A stretch of DNA of 20,172 bases from Elusimicrobiota bacterium (GTDB taxonomy: Bacteria > Elusimicrobiota > Elusimicrobia > Elusimicrobiales > Elusimicrobiaceae). This document shows, piece after piece, positions 14,608 through 20,172 of the stretch. The notes below the pieces were generated by a model. It saw only the letters and a list, made by a program, of their open reading frames with translations. It searched no databases and was not told the origin of the DNA. The stretch lies in NCBI GenBank assembly GCA_023398295.1, contig JAEWSL010000003.1:1-20172 (forward strand), written 5' to 3'. The translations under genes were made by a program, and so were the position numbers. The number at the start of each line of letters is the position of its first letter. The stretch's first letter is position 1.

Positions 14608-15658
14608 TTTTTATATACTCGTCGGCTTTATTCCTTGTTAAAACCGAAGGCTCCGAAAGTTTTAAGCCCCAATAAACAAACACGCTTATTATGCCGGGTA
14701 TAATATAGTAAACAAAGCGGTAAATCAAAGCGGCCATAAGGGCTATATTCCAGTCAATTCCCATCTGAGAAAATACGGAGGCCATCACAAGCTCCATAGC
14801 GCCCAGCCCGCCGGGCAGAACGGGGATAAGCGTTGTCGCCATACCGACGGCAAACCCCGCAAGCAAAACGCCTATTTTTATTTTTATGCCTACGGCCAAA
14901 AAAGCCAAATATAAAATCAGAATTGTAAAAAACCAATCTCCGCAGACGTAAAAAACCGCTGTAGTAAATTTGGCTTTATGTTCGTGAATTATTCTTATGC
15001 CGTTATCAAGCTGTTTTGCAAAGGCGGAAAAATTGTTTTTGGGAATAATAGCGCCGAAAAGCTTATATATTATTTTGTTTATAAGGATAAAAATTTTCCT
15101 TATGCCGTTATAGCGAAACTCATTATTAAACAAAAACGCCGTTACCAAAACGCCCACTATGCCCACCAAAGCCACCGCCCCCAAAGTTTTTATTATCTGC
15201 GAAGTTGAAGCGTTATCGCTGAACATAAGCAAAACGGAACCCTGCAAAATTATCACTATCAGCGCGACATATAAAATTACCGTAATTACTATGCTTGCCA
15301 TAACGCTTGCGCCCAAAGGTATGTTGCGCTTGCCCAAAAGATGCGCCCGCAGCGCAAACCCGCTTACCCCCATAGACGAAACAAGATAATTTACCGTGGT
15401 GGAAACAAACGCTATGCTCATAGCCGCGCCTAGGTTTATTTTTTGGCCCAGCAGCCTCAAAACTTCCCACAAAGACAGGCCCATAAATATGTAAATTATG
15501 GCCGAAGATACAAAAGCCAGCACAAGATAAAATGTGCTGACATTATGCCATATCTTAATAAAATTATCCTTAGAATCATAAACAAGCCACGCCACAACCG
15601 AAACGGAGATAAGGCAGCTTGCCATAACAAGAAGATTTTTACCGCTGAACAGTTTCAT
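14576..15658 (-). CDS. Flippase-like integral membrane protein (LPG-synthase TM / YbhN / UPF0104 family)
   Basis: 360 aa from the ATG at 15658. A longer in-frame ORF begins at 15850, but the extra 64 codons are antisense to the uvrA start and look unlike protein of this family. The protein has about eight hydrophobic helices and the family hallmark PVLPGGLGAMELVM near residue 290 in the last third, plus SSMGVSGFALRAHLL in the first third. Homologues are the membrane part of lysyl-phosphatidylglycerol synthase and stand-alone putative lipid-linked substrate flippases or transporters; the substrate is unknown. It opens the five-gene operon. No Shine-Dalgarno sequence is present; a TATAAT ends 6 nt before the ATG, suggesting a leaderless mRNA. 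Confidence 0.88.
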   Translation of the reverse strand: MKLFSGKNLLVMASCLISVSVVAWLVYDSKDNFIKIWHNVSTFYLVLAFVSSAIIYIFMGLSLWEVLRLLGQKINLGAAMSIAFVSTTVNYLVSSMGVSGFALRAHLLGKRNIPLGASVMASIVITVILYVALIVIILQGSVLLMFSDNASTSQIIKTLGAVALVGIVGVLVTAFLFNNEFRYNGIRKIFILINKIIYKLFGAIIPKNNFSAFAKQLDNGIRIIHEHKAKFTTAVFYVCGDWFFTILILYLAFLAVGIKIKIGVLLAGFAVGMATTLIPVLPGGLGAMELVMASVFSQMGIDWNIALMAALIYRFVYYIIPGIISVFVYWGLKLSEPSVLTRNKADEYIKNEAKNSEPSA

Positions 15659-15662
15659 AGAT

Positions 15663-15676
15663 AAATTATATAATTT
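15663..15676. promoter_or_regulatory. Palindromic bidirectional -10 element between the flippase gene and uvrA
   Basis: AAATTATATAATTT is a perfect 14-bp palindrome and contains TATAAT on both strands (plus 15669-15674, minus 15670-15665). Exactly 6 nt separate each -10 from its own ATG (15681 on plus, 15658 on minus). Neither gene has a Shine-Dalgarno sequence. No good -35 is visible (TGAACA at 15646 is a 4/6 match for the plus strand). The two promoters overlap, so polymerase can occupy only one at a time. Confidence 0.7.
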
Positions 15677-15680
15677 TCTT

Positions 15681-18512
15681 ATGGAATATATAACCGTAAA
15701 CGGGGCAAAAACAAATAATCTTAAAAATATTTCGCTTAAAATACCGCGCGGGAAGATAGTTGTAATAAGCGGGCTTTCGGGTTCGGGCAAAAGCTCTCTT
15801 GCCTTTGACACCATATATGCCGAAGGCCAGCGCAGATATGTTGAAAGCATGTCGGCCTATGCGCGCCAGTTTTTGGATTTAATGCAAAAACCCGACGTGG
15901 AATTTATTGACGGACTTTCCCCCGCAATATCCATAGAGCAAAGAAATCCCGCCCATAACCCGCGCTCAACGGTGGCCACCGTAACCGAGATCTACGATTA
16001 CTTCCGCCTGCTTTTTGCGCGCATAGGCAAAAGACACTGCCCGCACTGCGGGCGGCCGGTGGAGCAATGGTCCCTGCAGGCTATTGCCGCAGATATTCTG
16101 GCTAAATTTAACCAAAAAACGGTAAAAATTCTTGCGCCCGTAGTGCAGGGCAAAAAGGGCAGCTATGAAGATTTATTTGCCAAATTAAAGCGAGAGGGTT
16201 TTGCAAAAGTTTCGCTTGACGGGGAACTTTACGATTTATCTTCCCCGCCTGTTTTGGCGCGCTACAAAAAGCATAACGTTGATTTGCTTATTGACGAAAT
16301 TTTTATTGACCAAAGCGATAAAGAACGCTTAAACGACGCTTTGGAACTTGCCGTAAAATATTCCCAAGGCTTAATAAAAATACAAAGCGGTCCGAAGGCA
16401 AAAGACGTTTTTATCTACAGCGAAAACAACGCGTGCCCCGTCTGCGGCATAGGCTTTGAGAATATGGAGCCGCGCCTGTTTTCCTACAACGCGCCGCAGG
16501 GCGCGTGCCCGGAGTGCAACGGCCTTGGCATTAAAATTGAAATTGACGAGGACCTTGTCGTCCCCGATAAAACCTTAAGCATAAACGACGGCGCAATTTA
16601 CGCCTGGCACTCCCCCGTTACAAATAAAACGAACCGGTGGAAAAACTCCTGGGCGGGTTATTACGATGAAATTTTATCGCAAGTCTGCAAAGCGCAAAAA
16701 ATCCCCATGAACAAACCCTGGCAAAACTTAACGCGCGACCAGCAGGAAGTGCTTTTATACGGCGGGCCCGATATCTTATATAAGGTGCATTGGGCGAACC
16801 GCCCTTCGGCTTTTGAGGGCGTCATAGGCAACCTAAAACGCCGCCACGCCGAAAGCGAAAGCGATTTCGTGCGCGAAGAAGTTTACCGCAAATTTATGCG
16901 CGAAATTACCTGCCCCGCCTGTAGAGGCGCAAGGCTCAAGGCAGAGGCGCTTTCGGTCTACGTGGGAGGCAAAAATATTTCGCAGATTACAGCTTTGCAG
17001 GCGGGGGCCGCGCTTGATTTCGTCAATAACTTAGAACTCAGCGAACGTGAGCAGACTATAGCAAAAGCCGTCCTAAAAGAAATCAAAGCGCGGCTTGGTT
17101 TTCTAAACAGCGTGGGGCTTAATTATCTTACGCTGGACCGCCGCTCGCAAACGCTTTCCGGCGGCGAGGCTCAAAGGATACATTTGGCTACGCAGATAGG
17201 CTCTGGCTTAACGGGCGTTTTGTACGTATTGGACGAGCCGACCATAGGCCTCCACAGCCGCGATAACGACCGCCTTATTGAAACGCTCAAAAAACTGCGC
17301 TCGCTTGACAACACTTTGATAATAGTTGAGCACGACAGGGATATGCTGCTCTCGGCCGATCATATAATTGAACTGGGCCCCAAAGCCGGCGAAAACGGCG
17401 GATACATAACCGCGCAGGGCGACAGGGAAGATTTCCTCAAAGACAAAAACTCCCTCACCGCGCAGTATCTTAACGGAACAAAGAAAATACCTTCAAACTT
17501 AACCCCGCGCAAGCCGCAAGATAAATGGCTTGAAATTTTGGGCGCAAAACAATTTAACCTTAAGAATATTAACGTAAAAATACCGCTGGGCCTCTTTGTC
17601 TGCGTGACGGGGGTTTCGGGCTCGGGCAAGTCAACTTTGATACACAATATTTTATACCGCGCTCTTGCAAAAAAATTCTACGGCGCAAAGGAAGCCCCTG
17701 GCCTGCATAAAGAAATAAAAGGGCTTGAACATATAAATAAAGTAATTATAGTGGACCAAAGCCCCATAGGCAAAACGCCGCGCTCAAACCCCGCTACTTA
17801 CACCGGAGTTTACACGCATATCCGCGAACTTTTTGCGCAAATGACGGAAGCCAAACGCAGAGGTTTTAAGGCGGGCCGTTTTTCCTTTAACATAAAAGGC
17901 GGCCGCTGCGAAAAATGCCAGGGCGACGGCATTATAAAAATCCAAATGCAGTTTCTGCCCGATATTTACGTCAAGTGCGAAGAATGCGAAGGCAAACGCT
18001 TTAACGAAGATACTTTGCAGGTAAGGTTTAAGGGCAAAAATATTTCAGAAGTCCTTAACATGACGGTAGACGACGCCCTTATACTCTTTGACAATATCCC
18101 CAAAATAAAAAGAATATTGACCACTTTGCAGGACGTCGGGCTTGGCTATATAAGGCTGGGGCAAAGCTCCACCACCTTATCGGGCGGAGAGGCGCAAAGG
18201 GTTAAACTTGCAGACGAACTTTCCCGAAGGGCAACAGGCGACACGCTTTATATCTTAGACGAGCCGACGACAGGCCTCCACTTTGCCGATATAGAAAAGC
18301 TCTTAAAAGTCCTCCACCGTTTAAGCGCGCAGGGCAATACCGTTTTGGTAATTGAACATAATCTGGACATCATTAAAACGGCCGACTGGATTATTGATAT
18401 GGGCCCCGAAGGCGGAGATAAGGGCGGGCAAATAGTCGCCCAGGGCGCGCCGCGCGAAGTTGCAAAAAGCAATACTTACACCGGAAAATATCTGCGCGAA
18501 ATTATTTCTTAA
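15681..18512 (+). CDS. uvrA: Excinuclease ABC subunit A
   Basis: 943 aa, full length for UvrA, the damage-recognition ATPase of nucleotide excision repair that loads UvrB. Two ABC modules are intact. The first has Walker A GLSGSGKSS at 31-39, LSGGEAQRIHLA and YVLDEPTIGLH. The second has GVSGSGKST, LSGGEAQRVKLA and YILDEPTTGLH. Zinc motifs are present: CPHCG (120-124), the CPVC...CPEC pair in the UvrB/DNA-binding region, and CEKC...CEEC in the second half. The family segment SIEQRNP...NPRSTVATVTEIYDY is also intact. The ATG at 15681 has no ribosome-binding site and lies 6 nt after a TATAAT. It is the only large plus-strand gene and diverges from the flippase operon. No SOS (LexA-type) operator that I can recognise lies in the 22-bp gap. 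The gene is presumably functional. Confidence 0.98.
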   Translation: MEYITVNGAKTNNLKNISLKIPRGKIVVISGLSGSGKSSLAFDTIYAEGQRRYVESMSAYARQFLDLMQKPDVEFIDGLSPAISIEQRNPAHNPRSTVATVTEIYDYFRLLFARIGKRHCPHCGRPVEQWSLQAIAADILAKFNQKTVKILAPVVQGKKGSYEDLFAKLKREGFAKVSLDGELYDLSSPPVLARYKKHNVDLLIDEIFIDQSDKERLNDALELAVKYSQGLIKIQSGPKAKDVFIYSENNACPVCGIGFENMEPRLFSYNAPQGACPECNGLGIKIEIDEDLVVPDKTLSINDGAIYAWHSPVTNKTNRWKNSWAGYYDEILSQVCKAQKIPMNKPWQNLTRDQQEVLLYGGPDILYKVHWANRPSAFEGVIGNLKRRHAESESDFVREEVYRKFMREITCPACRGARLKAEALSVYVGGKNISQITALQAGAALDFVNNLELSEREQTIAKAVLKEIKARLGFLNSVGLNYLTLDRRSQTLSGGEAQRIHLATQIGSGLTGVLYVLDEPTIGLHSRDNDRLIETLKKLRSLDNTLIIVEHDRDMLLSADHIIELGPKAGENGGYITAQGDREDFLKDKNSLTAQYLNGTKKIPSNLTPRKPQDKWLEILGAKQFNLKNINVKIPLGLFVCVTGVSGSGKSTLIHNILYRALAKKFYGAKEAPGLHKEIKGLEHINKVIIVDQSPIGKTPRSNPATYTGVYTHIRELFAQMTEAKRRGFKAGRFSFNIKGGRCEKCQGDGIIKIQMQFLPDIYVKCEECEGKRFNEDTLQVRFKGKNISEVLNMTVDDALILFDNIPKIKRILTTLQDVGLGYIRLGQSSTTLSGGEAQRVKLADELSRRATGDTLYILDEPTTGLHFADIEKLLKVLHRLSAQGNTVLVIEHNLDIIKTADWIIDMGPEGGDKGGQIVAQGAPREVAKSNTYTGKYLREIIS

Positions 18513-18524
18513 AAGGAGAGTTTT

Positions 18525-18581
18525 GTGCGTGCGGCGCGGCGCGCTTTTGCGCGCTTTGCGCAAAAGACTTACAAACTGTAG
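18525..18581 (+). CDS. Putative 18-aa Arg/Ala-rich small ORF downstream of uvrA
   Basis: AAGGAG begins 1 nt after the uvrA stop and sits 6 nt before a GTG codon at 18525. The frame encodes 18 residues (V/M-R-A-A-R-R-A-F-A-R-F-A-Q-K-T-Y-K-L) and stops at TAG 18579-18581, antisense to the end of the pilin gene. The Shine-Dalgarno sequence is better than that of uvrA itself. Against it: the peptide is tiny, and the same bases form a 9-bp hairpin that could explain the composition. If made, it would be a basic amphipathic peptide. Confidence 0.2.
   Translation: MRAARRAFARFAQKTYKL
18544..18566. terminator. 9-bp perfect stem-loop between convergent uvrA and pilin genes
   Basis: CTTTTGCGC (18544-18552) and GCGCAAAAG (18558-18566) pair perfectly around a 5-nt loop. 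It lies 31 nt after the uvrA stop and 2 nt beyond the pilin stop. No U-tract follows on either strand, so it is not a textbook intrinsic terminator. Its position between convergent genes suggests a role in ending or protecting both transcripts. Confidence 0.45.
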
Positions 18582-19087
18582 CGGGGATTATTAACAGCGC
18601 AGCCGTAAGCGTCGCCGTAGTAGGAAAAATTATCGTGATTGCAGACTAAGGAACAAAGCTTCTTTTTATCGTCGGTAACGTCCGCAGATGACATTGAGCA
18701 GGTTATAGCATAATTCTTATTATTTTTAAGATTTTCGGTACGCCATTCCACATTAATCCAAATAGCGTCGTTTGACATTTTATAACCCAGATAGGAGTCC
18801 GAATAATAATTAAGCGTAAAGCCGCTTACTTCGGGTATGCCGATATCCAGAACTTTATTAAGCTCTTCGCGCAGGGCCTCGCCCTCGTGATTTTCCGTCT
18901 GCGGAAGCGCGCCGTTTTCAAGACTGTATCTAAGCAAAGAAGAAGCTACAGTCCTAAGCGCCGGCAGCACTTTTGAGGTTTGCGCGCGCCTTACCGTAAA
19001 CATATAACTTGGCAGCCCTATGCCTACAATTACGGCAATAATAAGGACCACCACAAGCATCTCAATTAAAGTAAACCCCTTTTTCAT
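18569..19087 (-). CDS. Prepilin-type (type IV pilin / pseudopilin) protein
   Basis: 172 aa. A class III prepilin leader is clear: MKKG cut before F5, FTLIE with E9 as the mature +5 glutamate, and a hydrophobic helix to about residue 26 (LVVVLIIAVIVGIGLPSY). The body is a short globular domain with four cysteines (C130, C145, C149, C163), which probably form two disulfides. The protein would be processed by a prepilin peptidase and exported by a type IV pilus or type II secretion machine, none of which is encoded in the window. The start at 19087 follows GGGGGG at a short spacing. A possible promoter TTGCCT-N17-TAAACT lies upstream. It is convergent with uvrA. Major pilin, minor pilin or pseudopilin cannot be told apart from the sequence. 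Confidence 0.88.
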   Translation of the reverse strand: MKKGFTLIEMLVVVLIIAVIVGIGLPSYMFTVRRAQTSKVLPALRTVASSLLRYSLENGALPQTENHEGEALREELNKVLDIGIPEVSGFTLNYYSDSYLGYKMSNDAIWINVEWRTENLKNNKNYAITCSMSSADVTDDKKKLCSLVCNHDNFSYYGDAYGCAVNNPRYSL

Positions 19088-19180
19088 TTTCCCCCCGAAA
19101 TTTCATATAGTTAGAGTTTATTAAAGTTTTATCTTCAAGGCAATATCAAAAATATTTTTATTTATTCTACGCAATAAACT

Positions 19181-19209
19181 GCGCGCTTGAGCTTTACGCT
19201 CAAGCGCGC
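19181..19209 (-). terminator. 12-bp perfect stem-loop after the repeat-protein gene
   Basis: GCGCGCTTGAGC (19181-19192) and GCTCAAGCGCGC (19198-19209) form a perfect 12-bp GC-rich stem with a 5-nt loop, 29 nt downstream of the stop at 19239. On the minus strand AGTTTATTGCG follows, a weak T-rich stretch. It most likely ends the transcript of the repeat protein and separates it from the pilin gene. Confidence 0.6.
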
Positions 19210-19238
19210 GAAATTTCTCCCGCAAATATTACCGCGGT

Positions 19239-20172
19239 TTAGCTTGCAAGCCTTACCGTTGCATTTGCATATCTGCTGCTCATAGAAGTAACACAGGCGC
19301 TGTTAGGGCAGACTATTGTGCCGGCATAGGCGGAATTAAAACTATACGTATAATAGTTTGTATCCACCGTGATAACGCTGTTTTCATTTCCTACCAAAGA
19401 AGTCATGCCGTAACAAGATGATCCTCCGCTGCACGTAAGCGAGCTAAGGCTGCCGCCTGTAAACGAGGACATATTTTGGCAGGAATTTATTCCGCTGCAC
19501 GTAAGGGAGGTAACATTACCGCCCACAAGCGAGCCCAAAGAACTGCAAGACGCCGAACCGCTGCAATTAAGCGTTTGCAAACTATCCCCCGTAAATGACG
19601 ATGGCAAACGGCACGAGCCGGAATTTACGCAATCAAGGGAAGTAAGATTATCCCCCGTAAAAGAATTCCAGTTGGAGCAGCCGCCCGCCTCGCATACAAG
19701 AGAAGTAAGATTTTCTCCGGTAAACGAAATCATATTTTGGCAAGAATTTATTCCGCTGCATTCCATGGTTTCTAAGTTTTCGCCTTCAAAAGCAGTCATC
19801 TGGGTACAGGAAGCAAGACCCTCGCACACAAGCGTTTGAAGATTATTGCCTTCAAAGCCGGACAGGCCGTAGCAAGATCCTGTTCCGCTGCAATTAAGAG
19901 ACGTAAGATTTTCGCTGTTGTAAGAGGAGTTATTTGCGCAGGCTTCCGTACCTTGGCAAGTAAGGCTTGTCGTATCGTTTGAAATTACGCAGCTGCTGTT
20001 GGTGCAGGTTTGGGTTACTACGCCGGATAAGTCGCACTTATCAAACCCCACGCTGTCGCAAAAGCCCGTGTCTGTTTTCTGATAACAGCATACCGTCCCG
20101 CCGTCGTAATACTTACCCAGCGTATAACTGCCGTCGTTGCGCTCGGCCTTTACAAGGCCTTTGCCGCGCTCC
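19239..20172 (-). CDS. Secreted/pilin-like protein with nine 22-residue Cys repeats (5' end beyond window)
   Basis: The frame stays open to the right edge, giving about 310 C-terminal codons; the real start is outside. A GTG at 20051 is in frame but has no special claim to be the start. The first 40 visible residues (YTLGKYYDGGTVCCY...GFCDS) resemble the Cys-containing C-terminal half of prepilin-like proteins. Nine tandem units follow (19389-19979), mostly 22 residues and one of 21. Their pattern is N-L-x-S-L-x-C-S-G-x-x-S-C-x-x-x-x-S-F-x-G, with two cysteines per unit. This is similar in length and hydrophobic spacing to BspA-type leucine-rich or other beta-solenoid repeats. A capping Tyr/Ser-rich segment with two cysteines closes the chain. 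Surface location and binding role are inferred. Units 4 and 8 are nearly identical in DNA, pointing to recent duplication or conversion. Confidence 0.85.
   Translation of the reverse strand, partial: ERGKGLVKAERNDGSYTLGKYYDGGTVCCYQKTDTGFCDSVGFDKCDLSGVVTQTCTNSSCVISNDTTSLTCQGTEACANNSSYNSENLTSLNCSGTGSCYGLSGFEGNNLQTLVCEGLASCTQMTAFEGENLETMECSGINSCQNMISFTGENLTSLVCEAGGCSNWNSFTGDNLTSLDCVNSGSCRLPSSFTGDSLQTLNCSGSASCSSLGSLVGGNVTSLTCSGINSCQNMSSFTGGSLSSLTCSGGSSCYGMTSLVGNENSVITVDTNYYTYSFNSAYAGTIVCPNSACVTSMSSRYANATVRLAS
19389..19979 (-). repeat. Nine tandem 66-bp coding repeats
   Basis: These units encode the nine 22-residue Cys repeats of the partial gene; the fifth unit is one codon shorter. The fourth and eighth share an almost unchanged run of about 30 bases around the codons for CSGINSCQNM (near 19470 and 19731), whereas other units differ at many positions. 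Copy number may vary between strains. Confidence 0.8.

Noticed and set aside
15659..15850. 64-codon N-terminal extension of the flippase-like protein
   Set aside because: It is antisense to the start of uvrA, carries no family-like sequence, and the ATG at 15658 gives a protein of normal family length.

Overview
The window looks like a chromosomal piece of a Gram-negative-type bacterium, most likely a gut-type Elusimicrobiota relative. This is inference: the clues are cysteine-rich prepilin-like proteins with a KKG/FTLIE leader, a receiver/ORF6N/TPR housekeeping operon, and mixed base composition. No rRNA, tRNA, IS element or CRISPR array was seen. Almost every gene is on the minus strand; uvrA is the one long plus-strand gene.

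Layout, right to left (the direction of minus-strand transcription): (1) 20172-19239, the 3' part of a secreted or pilin-like protein with nine 22-residue cysteine repeats, cut by the window edge, followed by a strong stem-loop. (2) 19087-18569, a prepilin-type protein, convergent with uvrA. (3) uvrA, 15681-18512, plus strand. (4) Divergent from uvrA, across only 22 bp, a tight five-gene minus operon 15658-12262: flippase-like membrane protein, gamma-carbonic-anhydrase-like protein, stand-alone receiver protein, ORF6N-like protein, TPR protein. (5) An AT-rich inserted-looking block, 12261-11041, with a Panacea-domain (SocA-like) antitoxin and an overlapping PemK/MazF-like toxin candidate. (6) A strong sigma70-type promoter (11033-11005), a roughly 220-nt structured leader, and then a six-gene minus operon running from 10778 off the left edge at position 1.

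The six-gene operon is the most novel part. None of its products resembles a family I can name. All have a membrane anchor, most are Gly/Ala/Ser-rich, and five share ordered short motifs: K-G-x-L, then G-R-x-G (as GRAGSMGGY in the clearest cases), then A-F-[DE]-G-S. Two members (511 and 509 aa) are clear tandem paralogues with multi-helix C-termini. The last gene is at least 1219 codons long, cysteine-rich, and leaves the window at position 1. I infer that the products build one envelope-anchored assembly, but its function is unknown.

A second theme is transcription start architecture. Three genes (uvrA, the flippase gene and the Panacea antitoxin gene) have a -10-like hexamer that ends exactly 6 nt before the ATG, with no ribosome-binding site, which suggests leaderless mRNAs. 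Most genes of the six-gene operon instead have good Shine-Dalgarno sequences.
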